Source: an uncultured Prevotellaceae bacterium
Lineage (GTDB): Bacteria > Bacteroidota > Bacteroidia > Bacteroidales > Bacteroidaceae
Reading direction: 5' to 3'
Assembly (NCBI GenBank): GCA_947165505.1
Contig: CAMVAT010000018.1
Span: 1 to 64,000 of the forward strand
DNA length: 64,000 nt
Shown here: positions 8,096 through 18,532 of the stretch, in pieces
Layout: each line of letters starts with the position of its first letter
Position numbering within the stretch: position 1 is the first letter of the stretch
Notes under the pieces: generated by a model
Database searches by the model: none
What the model was told of the DNA's origin: nothing
What the model saw: the letters and a program-made list of their open reading frames with translations, nothing else
Made by a program: the position numbers and the translations under genes

Positions 8096-10603
8096 ATGAA
8101 CCGATTGTTATTCATCTGCTTATTTTTTTGTACAGTATCAGCCGCATGGGCGCAAGGGAGCGTCAGAGGTAAAATCAAAGACAAACAGACCGACGAGCCC
8201 ATGGGTTATGTCAATGTTATCGTTTCGCCGCAAGGTGCCACCACAGTGGCAGGCGGTGCCATCACCGACGAAAACGGCGATTTCCATGTCCAAGGGCTTG
8301 CCATAGGCAACTACACCCTGCGTATCACCTACGTGGGATATAAAGACGAGGTGCGCGACTTCCGAATTACCACGGCGAAGCCACATGCGCATTTCTCGCA
8401 GATCTTCCTGTCTGAAGATGCCAATGTGCTGAAAGAGGTCACTGTCACGGGACAGCGGTCGGCCATGCGTCTGGAGGTGGACCGTAAGTCGTTTGACGTG
8501 TCGCAAGACATCGCCAATGCCGGTGGTGCCGCCTCCGACGTGCTGGAGAATATCCCATCGGTCGAGGTTGATAACGACGGCAATGTGTCGCTCCGCGGCA
8601 ATACCAGTGTCGAGGTGTGGATCAACGGCCGCGCCAGCGGTCTCACCTCCGACAACCGGGCGCAAATCCTGCAGCAGTTGCCTGCCGAGAGCATCGACCG
8701 CATCGAGGTCATCGACAACCCTTCGGCCAAATTCTCGGCCGAGGGCAGTGCCGGCATCATCAATATCGTGCTCAAGAAAGAGCGCAAGGCCGGCTATTAC
8801 GGTTCGCTGCAGGCCGGTGCCAACACCCGCGGAGGTGCCAACACCAGTTTCAATATCAACTACAACAGCAGTGCCCTCGACGCCTATTTCAATATCGGAT
8901 ACCGCCATCGGCATAACAATGGCGGCGGTGGCATCAGCGAGCAGGAGTATCTGAAGACCCAGCAGTATCAGAACTACCGCCGCAGCAACGATGATATAGG
9001 CAACAACCTGTTCACCCGGGCAGGACTCACCTGGCATGCCACCAAGAAAGACGATTTCTCCGTCAGCGGTATGTTCATGCTCGGTGGCAGAAAGAGTTTT
9101 GAATTCACCCCCTATCATTACGGCACCATCGGGGCGGAGCAAGACACCCGTCTCATGTTCCGCCGCACCAACGGATGGGGCGGTATGCGCATGGCGCACG
9201 GCGAGTTCAATTACCGTCACAGTTTCACCGACACCCATTTCCTCGACTTCGTGGTGGAGTTCAACCGGTGGAAGTCGGACAATAAGAGTGAATACCAAGA
9301 CTCCACCACCTATTATGATGGTGTCACCCCCACAGACTATTCCTACCAGTACCGCCCCATGTTCGTCAACAACCGCTCATGGGAGGTCAGGCTCGACTAT
9401 GAGAACCCCATCAGCGAGAGATTCCTCTTGCAGGCAGGCTACAACGGGCGTTTCTCGCACGAGAACACACCGCAGGAGTCGTGGGTGGCCGACACGTGGC
9501 TCGGCGACAATACCGTGGAGGATAGAAACTACTATAACCGTTTCATCTACGACCTCGACGTGCATGCCCTCTATGCCACCGCCACCCTGAAATTCGGACG
9601 CTTCGGAGTCATGGCCGGTCTGCGCGGCGAGTATTGGCGCGTCAACACCAACAGCTACACGTGGGAGCAGGAGCACGATGCCTCGCTGCGCGAGAAACCC
9701 TTCAAAAAAGATTATTTCCAACTCTTCCCCAGCGTGTTCCTCTCATATCAGTTCACCGACAACGACCAGTTGCAACTCAACTATACCCGCCGGTTGCGCC
9801 GGCCGTGGGGCGGACAGCTCAACTCGTTTAAAAACACGCGCGACGCCTCTATGGTGGAGTTTGGCAACCCCGAACTGACACCTGAGTTCTCACATTCCTT
9901 CTCGCTCAATTACCTGAAGACATGGACCGAACATTCCATGCTCGTCAGTGCCTATTACCGTCCCACCAATGACGTGATGCAGCGCATACGCTGGCAGAGC
10001 AGTACCGACGGACTGATGTATCAGACCTCGATGAACGTGGCGAAGAGCCTCAGCACAGGCCTCGAACTGGTGGTGAAAAACAAACTGTGGCGTTTCCTCG
10101 ACCTCACCACCACGGTCAACGCCTATTACTACAAGCTCAACGGATTCAGTTATGACATCGACGGACAGACGGTTACGGGCGACGAGAACCACAACTTCAC
10201 TTGGAACGCTCGTATGCAGGCCAGTCTGATACTGCCCTACGACATCACCGTGCAAGTGTCGGGGCGCTACAATGCCCGCCAGGTCATCACCCAGGGCTAC
10301 CGCAAGGCCAACTACGGCATGGAGGCCGCCATCAAGAAGAATTTCTTCAACAAGGCGCTTACCGTCTCTGTCAACTGCCGTGACGTGTTCAACAGCCGTC
10401 AGTGGGAGACCTATACCAGCGACGACACCTTTACACGTTATCAGAAGAACTGGCGCCGCGGCCGCAGCGTCAACTTCACCGTCACTTGGAACTTCGGCAA
10501 TATGAAACCCAAGCGCAAGAGTGGTGAAGAGCGTGGCAATGGGGCTGATGACAATGAGCAAGACAATAATAGCGGCAGTTACAACGCAGGAGGCGACGAG
10601 TAG
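8096..10603 (+). CDS. TonB-dependent outer-membrane beta-barrel protein
   Basis: The ATG at 8096 gives a clean signal peptide (MNRLLFICLFFCTVSAAWAQ); the frame extends 26 codons further up, but those residues do not look like a leader. The mature part begins with a carboxypeptidase-like regulatory domain (about residues 22-115), then a TonB plug-like region (DVLENIPSVEVDNDGNVSLRG, through about 225), and then a large beta-barrel with many aromatic-ended strands up to about 805. The end is a low-complexity acidic/asparagine tail. This is the outer membrane beta-barrel type of TonB-dependent protein rather than a SusC. The substrate is unknown, and no SusD partner is adjacent. The gene is followed by a strong terminator, so it is probably monocistronic. 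A 20-bp palindrome lies in its leader. Confidence 0.9.
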   Translation: MNRLLFICLFFCTVSAAWAQGSVRGKIKDKQTDEPMGYVNVIVSPQGATTVAGGAITDENGDFHVQGLAIGNYTLRITYVGYKDEVRDFRITTAKPHAHFSQIFLSEDANVLKEVTVTGQRSAMRLEVDRKSFDVSQDIANAGGAASDVLENIPSVEVDNDGNVSLRGNTSVEVWINGRASGLTSDNRAQILQQLPAESIDRIEVIDNPSAKFSAEGSAGIINIVLKKERKAGYYGSLQAGANTRGGANTSFNINYNSSALDAYFNIGYRHRHNNGGGGISEQEYLKTQQYQNYRRSNDDIGNNLFTRAGLTWHATKKDDFSVSGMFMLGGRKSFEFTPYHYGTIGAEQDTRLMFRRTNGWGGMRMAHGEFNYRHSFTDTHFLDFVVEFNRWKSDNKSEYQDSTTYYDGVTPTDYSYQYRPMFVNNRSWEVRLDYENPISERFLLQAGYNGRFSHENTPQESWVADTWLGDNTVEDRNYYNRFIYDLDVHALYATATLKFGRFGVMAGLRGEYWRVNTNSYTWEQEHDASLREKPFKKDYFQLFPSVFLSYQFTDNDQLQLNYTRRLRRPWGGQLNSFKNTRDASMVEFGNPELTPEFSHSFSLNYLKTWTEHSMLVSAYYRPTNDVMQRIRWQSSTDGLMYQTSMNVAKSLSTGLELVVKNKLWRFLDLTTTVNAYYYKLNGFSYDIDGQTVTGDENHNFTWNARMQASLILPYDITVQVSGRYNARQVITQGYRKANYGMEAAIKKNFFNKALTVSVNCRDVFNSRQWETYTSDDTFTRYQKNWRRGRSVNFTVTWNFGNMKPKRKSGEERGNGADDNEQDNNSGSYNAGGDE

Positions 10604-10618
10604 TCGCGCGGGAAAAAT

Positions 10619-10661
10619 CAGGGCGCTAAACAAATGACTGTTTAGCGCCCTGTTTTTTTTT
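10619..10661 (+). terminator. rho-independent terminator of the receptor gene
   Basis: The stem CAGGGCGCTAAACA / TGTTTAGCGCCCTG has a short loop and is followed by eight or more T residues. Confidence 0.9.
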
Positions 10662-10666
10662 ATTTC

Positions 10667-10770
10667 GTGATGTCGTGATGACGTGATGTCGTTGTGTCGT
10701 TATTACGTTATATCGTTATGTCGTTGTGTCGTAATGTCGTAATAACGTAATATCGTAATCTCGTGATTCT
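10667..10770. repeat. 8-bp degenerate tandem array (GTNATNTC type)
   Basis: Thirteen consecutive 8-bp units of the form GT(G/A/T)(A/T)T(G/A)(T/A)C, such as GTGATGTC, GTTATGTC and GTAATATC, fill the gap between two convergent genes. No spacers separate the units. Confidence 0.85.
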
Positions 10771-10784
10771 GAAACCATCTATTC

Positions 10785-13349
10785 TCACTTGATCTTGACC
10801 GTCGTCCGTAGCAGACCCTCGTTGGCAGAGGTGCCGCCCACCATGATCTCGTACGGTCCGGGCACCACGCGCATGGTGTTGGTCTGTGCATCCCATCCCT
10901 CAAACCGCTCGCGGGGCAGGTCGATGCTCACCGTCTGCTTTTCACCGGCTTTCAACGTCACGCGGCTGAATGCTTTCAGCGATTTCTGCGGACCCTCGGT
11001 GTCTGTCGTGCGGCGCACATACACCTGAACGATCTCCGTGCCTTCGCGCCGGCCCGTATTGGTCAGGGTGAAGGTCAGTTTGCCGTTCTTGTATTGGGGC
11101 TTGCCGTATGCGAAGGTGGTATAGCTGAGTCCGTGGCCGAAGGGGAAGAGGGGCACTCCGCGGAAATAGCGGTAGGTGCGGTTGGTCATCGTATAGTCGA
11201 GGAAGTCGGGCAGGTCGGCGGTGCTGCGGTAGAATGTCACGGGCAGTTTACCCGACGGGTTGTAGTCGCCGAAGAGCACGTCGGCCAGTGCCGTGCCGCC
11301 CTGTTCGCCGCCGTACCACGCTTGCACGATGGCGTCGGCGTTTTGTGTCTCAGGCACCATGGCGATGGCGCTGCCCGAGCAGTTGACGAACACCACACGC
11401 TTACCGGCCTGATGCAGCAGTGCGATGATGTCGCGCTGCGCCTGCGGCAGTTCGATGTCGGTGCGGTCGCCGCCCTTGAATCCCGGCTCGCTCACCTTCA
11501 TCTCCTCGCCCTCGAGAGCGGGCGAGATACCCCCGGCAAAGACCACCACGTCGGCGTCGGCCACTTGCTGTAGGATATCCTGTCCCTGGGCCTTGACCAG
11601 ACAGCCCACGTCGAACTTCAGGATGGCTACGGCATAGTCCTGCACATACTCCAGACGGATATTGTACTCCTCGCCGGCTTTCACCTCAAATTCCTTGTTG
11701 GCCACAACCACACGCTCTCTGCCCGACCAGTTGTTCACCAACGTGTCGCCGTTGACGATGAGGCGGGCCTTGTCGTCGGCACCGATCTGGAACAGCACCT
11801 TCTCTGTGCGGGTGGGGCGGAAGGTGCCCTCGTAGCAGGCTGAGAATTTCTCCAGTTCTACGCCCGGGGCAAAGACGGTAGCGCCGCCGTTGCTCAGGTT
11901 CACGGGTTGTGGCATCTGCACCGTGGCCACGGGTGTGCCCTGCATGTCCATATTGTTCCAATAGGTGGCACGCAGGCCAGGGCCGTCGGCATTGCTGATC
12001 TCATTGTAGCGGCTCTCCAGGGCTTCGTTGCGTGTATATCCGCAGCCGCGCACGTAGGTCACGTCACTGGCCTTGGCCTGTATGCCTTGCAGCAGGGTGA
12101 CGGTGGCGGTGGGGTAGCCGCTGTAGTTGCCCCACATCATCACCGAGTCGGTGGCATTGGGTCCCAAAACGGCGATGCGCATGTCTTTCGAGAGGGGCAG
12201 CAGGTTGTTGCGGTTCTGCAGCAGCACCATCGACTCGCGTGCCATGTCCAGGGCCAGCTGCTTATGTTCTTTCGAGGCGATGACCTCCGGGCCGATGCGT
12301 TTCCACGGCACGAGCGTCTCGTCGTCGAAGTCGCCCAGTTCGAAGCGGTTTTTCAGCAGCCGCCGCACGCTCACATCAACCTGCTCTTCGGTGATGAGTC
12401 CGGCGGCCACGGCTTCCGGCAGACTGCCATAGACCGAACCGCACTCCACGTCGGTGCCCGACAGCACGGCTTTCGATGAGGCTTGGCTGGGTGTCTCCAC
12501 CACCTCGTGGTGCCCTTTGCGGAAGAAGTCGCTGATAGCGCCGCAGTCGCTCACCACCACGCCGGGGAATTTCCACTCGTCGCGCAATATCTGTTGCAGG
12601 TAGCGTGTGTTGCCGCAGCAGGGGTCGCCGTCGATGCGCTGGTAGGCGCACATGAACTGTGCTACGTTGCCTTCCTGCGCCAGTGCCTTGAAGGCCGGCA
12701 GGTATGTTTCCCACAGGTCGCGTTCGGGCAGGTCTTCAACATTAAACGAGTGGCGGTTCCACTCGGGTCCGCTGTGCACGGCATAGTGCTTGGCGCAGGC
12801 GTCGAGCTTGCGGTAGCGGCTGTCGGCGGGGCCTTGCAGTCCGCGCACCACAGCCAGTCCCATGCGGGTGGTCAGGTAGGGGTCTTCGCCGTAGGTCTCC
12901 TGTCCGCGTCCCCAGCGCGGGTCGCGGAAGATATTGATGTTGGGTGTCCAGAACGACAGACACTGGTAGCGCTTGATGATGCCGGCGCGCCGTGCCTCGT
13001 TGTTCTTGGCGCGAGCCTCGTCGCTCACGGCGGTGAACACCTGTTGGAGCAGGGCATCGTCGAACGAGGCGGCCATGCCCATGGTGATGGGGAAGACGGT
13101 GGCGAATCCGTTGCGCCCCACGCCGTGCAGCGCCTCGCTCCACCAGTCGTACTGGGGGATGCCGAGCCGCGGGATGGCGGGCGATGTGTTGCGCATGAGT
13201 TTCGACTTCTCTTCGAGTGTGAGGCGTGCGCACAGGTCGGCGGCCCGTTCCTCTGCCGAGAGGTTGGGGTTCTGGTAGGGCAGCGTCTGGGCTTCCATGC
13301 TCAGAGTCATGACCAGAGTGGTGGCGAGTAGTATTTTCCTTGTGTTCAT
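10785..13349 (-). CDS. GH3 beta-glycosidase with PA14 insert (xylosidase-like)
   Basis: The 854-residue product has a signal peptide (first 20 residues), a GH3 TIM-barrel with the nucleophile D268 in VVSDCGAI, a GH3 C-terminal alpha/beta domain, and a fibronectin type III-like end (from about 755). A PA14-like domain (ATYWNNMDMQG onward, about residues 450-590) is inserted in the C-terminal domain, as in some beta-glucosidases and in Prevotella xylosidase-type GH3 enzymes. The VVSDCGAI motif and GGISPALEGEEM are typical of the beta-xylosidase/beta-glucosidase branch, so the likely role is release of xylose or glucose from oligosaccharides in the periplasm or outside the cell. A -7 box (13376-13383) lies upstream. 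The exact sugar is not settled by sequence alone. Confidence 0.93.
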   Translation of the reverse strand: MNTRKILLATTLVMTLSMEAQTLPYQNPNLSAEERAADLCARLTLEEKSKLMRNTSPAIPRLGIPQYDWWSEALHGVGRNGFATVFPITMGMAASFDDALLQQVFTAVSDEARAKNNEARRAGIIKRYQCLSFWTPNINIFRDPRWGRGQETYGEDPYLTTRMGLAVVRGLQGPADSRYRKLDACAKHYAVHSGPEWNRHSFNVEDLPERDLWETYLPAFKALAQEGNVAQFMCAYQRIDGDPCCGNTRYLQQILRDEWKFPGVVVSDCGAISDFFRKGHHEVVETPSQASSKAVLSGTDVECGSVYGSLPEAVAAGLITEEQVDVSVRRLLKNRFELGDFDDETLVPWKRIGPEVIASKEHKQLALDMARESMVLLQNRNNLLPLSKDMRIAVLGPNATDSVMMWGNYSGYPTATVTLLQGIQAKASDVTYVRGCGYTRNEALESRYNEISNADGPGLRATYWNNMDMQGTPVATVQMPQPVNLSNGGATVFAPGVELEKFSACYEGTFRPTRTEKVLFQIGADDKARLIVNGDTLVNNWSGRERVVVANKEFEVKAGEEYNIRLEYVQDYAVAILKFDVGCLVKAQGQDILQQVADADVVVFAGGISPALEGEEMKVSEPGFKGGDRTDIELPQAQRDIIALLHQAGKRVVFVNCSGSAIAMVPETQNADAIVQAWYGGEQGGTALADVLFGDYNPSGKLPVTFYRSTADLPDFLDYTMTNRTYRYFRGVPLFPFGHGLSYTTFAYGKPQYKNGKLTFTLTNTGRREGTEIVQVYVRRTTDTEGPQKSLKAFSRVTLKAGEKQTVSIDLPRERFEGWDAQTNTMRVVPGPYEIMVGGTSANEGLLRTTVKIK

Positions 13350-13375
13350 GATTGAGGTTTTGATGGTATAGGTTG

Positions 13376-13383
13376 CAAAGATA
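13376..13383 (-). promoter_or_regulatory. -7 box of the GH3 gene
   Basis: TATCTTTG on the minus strand lies about 27 bp upstream of the start codon. No -33 TTTG is evident. Confidence 0.55.
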
Positions 13384-13462
13384 CAGTCTTTTTGGGGGTT
13401 CAGGGAGGATTATTTGTCTGAAAAGGGGCTATTCAGAGAATGAAGAAGAAAGAAATGTGCTG

Positions 13463-16378
13463 TTATATGGTCAGTTGTTGATATTTTTTTAACAGTTCTG
13501 CCACGCACCGGCTCTCAGTCATTGCCTTCACGTCAAATCCGTAGGCTTGCATCACGGCGCGGTCGTTGTCTTGATGGGCTTTTCTCAGCTCAGACGGCAT
13601 GGTGCGCTCGTCATAGAGGTCGGCAAGGCTGCTGTCAGGATACAGCGCACGGGCGTCGAGGATGGCTTGCGCCGTCTGTTCTATCCGCGCCTTTTGCGCC
13701 TCTGTGGGGGCAGGCCACGGGAAGTTGTTATAGACGATGTCCTTGCTATAGCGGTAGTCACTTTTCAGTCGTCCGCACACCGCCCGCATCCAAGCCATGT
13801 GCACATTGCTTTCCAGAATGCCGAAATGATAGAGCGTGGCCGAGGGGATGATTTGTACGGCATCGCTCGCTATCATGCTGGAATCCATGAAGCCTATAGG
13901 AACGTAGCGCCTACGCTCAGAAGAGACTCTTGGAACAAGCAGATAATTATCTTCGGGCTGACGTATTTCTCCAAATAGAGAAGGGAAAGCGGCCATTTTT
14001 CGGGTGGCAGAACGGTTGCTTTCTAAACGTATCTGTTTTATATTTTCAACTCTGTTCATCACAGCCGATGATTGGCGAAGCTCGGAAGGAGACGCTCCTT
14101 TAAGCCACAAACAAAACCTCTTGCGGTTATTGATAAACTCATAGGATCCTACAAATGGACGGATATATTTCTCTGCATATACCCACGAGTGCATCAGTTC
14201 ATTCTGCTCATCTACAGAAAGAATAAGGTTGCCACCGTCATTAGGCATGCTGCCAAACACCATTTCTGGGACATTGCAGATAGGCCGCTGCCTACTGACA
14301 ACGAAAACGTCGGGCGCATCCATCAGATAGGCATTGATGTGTCTGACGTGCACAGCCCGCTCGCCATCGTAGATGACAGGTGAATCAGGCGTAACGAGAC
14401 CGAAGCCTACTGCTATGCAATGGACGTGTGCTTTGAGCGAAGCCTCGCTGTCCCAACGGAATGTGTGATGCGCGAAATGGATATGTACACCCTCGCTGAA
14501 CAGCTTCCCCCAAAGGCTGGCCACTTGTTCGCCTTGCGTGATGCTGTTGGTGGAGACAAAGGCTGCGCAGCATGAATGATTGCGGGACATCAGGGCTACG
14601 GCTTTCTTGTACCAGCAAGCAACATAATCGAGGTTGCCCAAATTCTTCCATTGTGAGCCAAATACATGGAGCATATCTGCTTTTTGCTCCGAGCTCATCA
14701 GTCTCGCGCCCACGAAGGGTGGGTTACCCATGATGTAGTCGTATTGAACCTCGTAACGACGAATGTCGGGTTTTAAGTTGCCGTCGAAATGCGGCGACAC
14801 GACATTTAGCTCATTGTAAACCACAAGGGGTTCGCTGGCCGTCATCGGCTCCGGTTCAATAATAAGGTGGACCTTTTTGGCATAGATAGTGGGGATGGCC
14901 GACGGCAGTTCTATCACATCCCATTCCATGCGCAGGGCGTTACCCTCGCGGATGTTGGCATACGACTTCAGCGGCAAGAAGTCGATGTCATGATGGATGA
15001 TGCGCTCCGTCTCTGCCAGCATTTGCGCCTCGCTGATCCAGAGTGCCGTGGTGGCCACCGTGACGGCGAAGTCGTTGATTTCAATGCCGTAAAACTGGTT
15101 GATGCTCACCTTCACGGGATTGACCTCCTCCAGTCCGAGGAATGTCTGTCCGTGATAACGCTCACGTATCAGTTCATTCTCCAGACGGCGGAGTGAGAGA
15201 TATGCCTCTGTGAGGAAATTACCACTGCCACAGGCAGGGTCGAGGAATGTCAGGCTGGCCAGTTTGTTCTGGAAAGCATCCAACCGGCGGTTGCGCTGAC
15301 GCTCCACCTTCTCTTCCAATATCCCGTTGAACTCACGCCGCAGGTCGTTGAGGAACAAGGGGTCGATGACCTTATGAATATTCTCGATAGAGGTGTAGTG
15401 CATACCGCCGGAGCGTCGCGTCTCGGGGTTGAGCGTACTTTCGAACACAGCCCCGAAGATGGTGGGCGAGATCTCGCTCCAGTCGAAGTCGAGCGAGGCG
15501 TTTTGCAGGAGGGTGCTACGCAATTCTTCCGTGAATTGTGGTATCTCAATCTCTTCGGCAAACAATCCGCCGTTAGTATAGGGAAACGCCTTAAGCACAT
15601 CTTTCAGATAGCGGCTGCGCTTGTCTGCCGGGGTGTTGAGCACCTCGAACAAGTCTCGTAATGCACGTCGTATATCTTCGGCATCACAGCGTGCAAGGTA
15701 ATCGTGAAACTGGTCATGGGCAAACACGCCGGCATCCTCGGCATACAGACAGAACACGATGCGCACACAGAGGATATTGAGCCAGCGCAACGCTTCGGGT
15801 GAGTTGTCATCGTATTGGCTGAGCAGCGCATCGTAGATGCGCCCCACGATCTCGCCAGCCCTCATCGACACCTCCATCTCACGGGTGATGTGCTCGCTTT
15901 TCTCGTTGACAATGAATTGCAGGCGGTAATACTCTTTGCCGAGGTCACGCAGCAGGATGCTCTCCGGCTCGCCGTTGGGATGTTCCATGTCATAAATCAA
16001 GAACTCCTCGAAGTTGCAGGTCACAATCCAGCGGGGGCGTTCGGAATATGGCATCTCAGCGGCATATCGCTTGGCTTGCTGAAACGGATTGAGCCGTGAG
16101 CCGTCGCTCTGCGTGATGGCGGCACGGAGGTCTTTGCCCAATGACTTCTGCTCGATGAGCACCTTGGTCGAGGGGATGTGCGCGTCGATGAAGTTGGTCT
16201 TATCCACCTTCACTTGCTCTTCATAGCGTATGAAAGTGCTCGGATTCTCTATACCAAACACCTCTGTGAGCAACTCGGTCCAGAACACCTGCGAGTCGCC
16301 CTTTTCATATCCGCGCCCTGCCCACCGCTCTGCAAAGGCGGTGGCCGCAGCGGCTTGTTGCTTGTCAGAGTGTATCAT
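13463..16378 (-). CDS. MmeI-like single-chain restriction-modification enzyme
   Basis: The 971-residue protein joins nuclease and methyltransferase. The N-terminus has a nuclease-like core: D65, then E76-Q-K78, which fits the D-x(9-10)-E-x-K arrangement of MmeI (D70...E80-x-K82). A helical linker follows, then an N6-adenine methyltransferase domain with motif I LDPACGSGNF (379-388) and motif IV NPPF (552-555), and a C-terminal target-recognition part. This resembles the Type IIL/IIG family, in which one chain recognises, methylates one strand of, and cuts a short site. The length (MmeI is 919) is normal. The recognition sequence cannot be read from here. The start lies 28 bp after the metG stop on the same strand, so it may be read through from metG. 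The frame appears intact. Confidence 0.9.
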   Translation of the reverse strand: MIHSDKQQAAAATAFAERWAGRGYEKGDSQVFWTELLTEVFGIENPSTFIRYEEQVKVDKTNFIDAHIPSTKVLIEQKSLGKDLRAAITQSDGSRLNPFQQAKRYAAEMPYSERPRWIVTCNFEEFLIYDMEHPNGEPESILLRDLGKEYYRLQFIVNEKSEHITREMEVSMRAGEIVGRIYDALLSQYDDNSPEALRWLNILCVRIVFCLYAEDAGVFAHDQFHDYLARCDAEDIRRALRDLFEVLNTPADKRSRYLKDVLKAFPYTNGGLFAEEIEIPQFTEELRSTLLQNASLDFDWSEISPTIFGAVFESTLNPETRRSGGMHYTSIENIHKVIDPLFLNDLRREFNGILEEKVERQRNRRLDAFQNKLASLTFLDPACGSGNFLTEAYLSLRRLENELIRERYHGQTFLGLEEVNPVKVSINQFYGIEINDFAVTVATTALWISEAQMLAETERIIHHDIDFLPLKSYANIREGNALRMEWDVIELPSAIPTIYAKKVHLIIEPEPMTASEPLVVYNELNVVSPHFDGNLKPDIRRYEVQYDYIMGNPPFVGARLMSSEQKADMLHVFGSQWKNLGNLDYVACWYKKAVALMSRNHSCCAAFVSTNSITQGEQVASLWGKLFSEGVHIHFAHHTFRWDSEASLKAHVHCIAVGFGLVTPDSPVIYDGERAVHVRHINAYLMDAPDVFVVSRQRPICNVPEMVFGSMPNDGGNLILSVDEQNELMHSWVYAEKYIRPFVGSYEFINNRKRFCLWLKGASPSELRQSSAVMNRVENIKQIRLESNRSATRKMAAFPSLFGEIRQPEDNYLLVPRVSSERRRYVPIGFMDSSMIASDAVQIIPSATLYHFGILESNVHMAWMRAVCGRLKSDYRYSKDIVYNNFPWPAPTEAQKARIEQTAQAILDARALYPDSSLADLYDERTMPSELRKAHQDNDRAVMQAYGFDVKAMTESRCVAELLKKYQQLTI

Positions 16379-16406
16379 ACGCTAATAGTAGGGGGGCTTC
16401 TGTATA

Positions 16407-18473
16407 TCACCCCACCTGGCTGCCGGGCCGCACGTCTTTGGTGGTGGTCACCACGCTGAGCGACTCGTCGGCATCGACGGCCGAGAGAATCATGCCCTGG
16501 CTCTCGATGCCCATCATCTTGCGCGGGGCGAAGTTGGCCACGAATAGGATGCGACGGCCGATGAGCTCCTCGGGGGCCTCGTAGAAGGCGGCGATGCCCG
16601 AGCAGATGGTGCGGTCGGTGCCGGTGCCGTCGTCGATGGTGAACTGCAGCAGCTTCTTCGACTTCTTCACCCGTTGGCAGTCTTTCACCAGTCCCACGCG
16701 GATGTCGAGCTTCTCGAAGTCGTCAAAGCTGACGGTGTCTTTGATGGGGGCAGGCTGATAGGTGGCTGCCTCGTTGGCTTTCTTGGTTGCTTCCAGTTTG
16801 TCGAGCTGTTTCTGTATCACCTCGTCTTCGATCTTCTCGAAGAGCAAGGTGGGCTCGGCCAACTGGTGACCGGCTTGGAGCAGGTCGGTGCTGCCCAATT
16901 GCTCCCATTCGAAGTGGTCGATGTTGAGCATCTCGCGCAGTCTCTTCGACGAGAAGGGCAGGAACGGCTCGAAGGCGATGGCCAGGTTGGCGGTCAGCTG
17001 CAGACAGATGTTGAGGATGGTCTCGCAGCGCTTGGGGTCGGTCTTCCACACCTTCCACGGCTCGCAGTCGGTGATGTATTTATTTCCGATGCGTGCCAGG
17101 TTCATGGCCTCGAACTGAGCCTCGCGGAACTTAAACTGGTCGAGCAGGGTTTCCACCTTGGCTTTCACGTCCTTGAACTCGTTGATGGCGTTTTGGTCTG
17201 TCTCGGTCAGTGTGCCGCAGGCGGGCACCACGCCGCCCCAGTATTTCTTGGTCAGTTGCAGAGCACGGTTCACGAAGTTGCCGTAGATGGCCACCAGTTC
17301 GTTGTTGTTGCGGTCTTGGAAGTCTTTCCAAGTGAAGTTATTGTCTTTCGTCTCGGGGGCGTTGGCGGTGAGCACGTAGCGCAGCACGTCCTGCTTTCCG
17401 GGCATGTCCTCGAGATATTCGTGCAGCCACACCGCCCAGTTGCGCGACGTGGATATCTTGTCGTCCTCCAGGTTGAGAAACTCGTTGGCGGGCACGTTGT
17501 CGGGCATGATATAGCCGCCGTGGGCCTTCATCATCACGGGGAAGATGATGCAGTGGAACACGATGTTGTCCTTGCCGATGAAGTGCACCAGGCGTGTGTC
17601 GTCGTCCTGCCACCACTGTTGCCACGTGCCCCACCGTTCGGGGTCACGCTCGCACAGTTCCTTGGTGTTGCTTACATAACCGATGGGCGCGTCAAACCAC
17701 ACATAGAGCACCTTGCCCTCGGCGCCCTCCACGGGCACGGGGATACCCCAGTCCAGGTCGCGCGTCATGGCACGCGGCTGCAAGTCCATGTCGAGCCACG
17801 ACTTGCACTGACCATATACGTTGGGCCGCCACTCCTTATGCTCTTCCAGTATCCAGTGCTTGAGCCAGTCTTGGTATTCGTTGAGTGGCAGGTACCAGTT
17901 TTTCGTCTCTTTCATCACGGGCGTGCTGCCGCTGATGGTCGATTTGGGGTTAATGAGCTCGGTGGGCGACAGGTCGCGTCCGCATTTCTCGCATTGGTCG
18001 CCGTAGGCATTCTCGTTGTGGCAGTGGGGGCACTCGCCCGTCACATAGCGGTCGGCGAGGAATTGCTTGGCCTCTTCGTCGTAGAGCTGCGTGGTGGTCT
18101 CCTCGGTCAACTTACCCTCGTCGTAGAGTTTGCGGAACCACTCGGCGGCAAACTGGTGGTGAGTCTTGGATGTGGTGCGGCTGTAGATGTCGAACGAGAT
18201 GCCGAACTCCTCAAACGACTTCTTGATGAGCGTGTGGTAGCGGTCCACCACATCTTGCGGGGTGATGCCCTCTTTGCGTGCGCGGATGGTGATGGGCACG
18301 CCGTGCTCGTCGCTGCCGCCGATAAACAGCACGTCTTCTTTCTTCAGGCGCAGGTAGCGCACATAGATGTCGGCAGGCACATACACGCCGGCCAGGTGTC
18401 CGATATGCACTCCGCCGTTGGCGTAGGGTAGGGCGGAGGTCACGGTAGTACGTTTATACTTTTTCTGTTCCAT
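16407..18473 (-). CDS. metG: methionyl-tRNA synthetase
   Basis: The 688-residue enzyme charges tRNA-Met. The HIGH motif is at 23-26, the KMSKS-like loop appears as KISTS at 339-343, and a zinc knuckle uses C148, C151, C161 and C164. The C-terminal about 110 residues form the tRNA-binding domain ([10 protein letters not shown]... ASQGMILSA), which gives dimerisation in the bacterial long form. The start codon is at 18471-18473. A -7 box (18500-18507) lies in the short gap shared with the divergent small exported protein gene. It is an essential housekeeping gene and helps anchor the locus. Confidence 0.98.
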   Translation of the reverse strand: MEQKKYKRTTVTSALPYANGGVHIGHLAGVYVPADIYVRYLRLKKEDVLFIGGSDEHGVPITIRARKEGITPQDVVDRYHTLIKKSFEEFGISFDIYSRTTSKTHHQFAAEWFRKLYDEGKLTEETTTQLYDEEAKQFLADRYVTGECPHCHNENAYGDQCEKCGRDLSPTELINPKSTISGSTPVMKETKNWYLPLNEYQDWLKHWILEEHKEWRPNVYGQCKSWLDMDLQPRAMTRDLDWGIPVPVEGAEGKVLYVWFDAPIGYVSNTKELCERDPERWGTWQQWWQDDDTRLVHFIGKDNIVFHCIIFPVMMKAHGGYIMPDNVPANEFLNLEDDKISTSRNWAVWLHEYLEDMPGKQDVLRYVLTANAPETKDNNFTWKDFQDRNNNELVAIYGNFVNRALQLTKKYWGGVVPACGTLTETDQNAINEFKDVKAKVETLLDQFKFREAQFEAMNLARIGNKYITDCEPWKVWKTDPKRCETILNICLQLTANLAIAFEPFLPFSSKRLREMLNIDHFEWEQLGSTDLLQAGHQLAEPTLLFEKIEDEVIQKQLDKLEATKKANEAATYQPAPIKDTVSFDDFEKLDIRVGLVKDCQRVKKSKKLLQFTIDDGTGTDRTICSGIAAFYEAPEELIGRRILFVANFAPRKMMGIESQGMILSAVDADESLSVVTTTKDVRPGSQVG

Positions 18474-18499
18474 TTTTTGTCGTTTTTTTGTTTTGGGTG

Positions 18500-18507
18500 C
18501 AAAGTTA
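18500..18507 (-). promoter_or_regulatory. -7 box of metG
   Basis: TAACTTTG on the minus strand lies 27 bp upstream of the metG start codon. Confidence 0.65.
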
Positions 18508-18520
18508 CATTTTTTTTTTG

Positions 18521-18528
18521 TACTTTTG
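18521..18528 (+). promoter_or_regulatory. -7 box of the divergent exported-protein gene
   Basis: TACTTTTG lies only five bases before the first ATG (18533), so the transcript may be leaderless or start inside the first codons. Its partner promoter for metG is just 13 bp away on the other strand. Confidence 0.55.
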
Positions 18529-18532
18529 CCAA

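Noticed and set aside
10667..10770. Possible CRISPR array
   Set aside because: Units are 8 bp with no spacers, and no cas genes are near. The same is true for the other tandem arrays in this window.
16674..18431. Long open frame opposite metG
   Set aside because: metG has all catalytic motifs; the antisense frame has none and is produced by codon bias.
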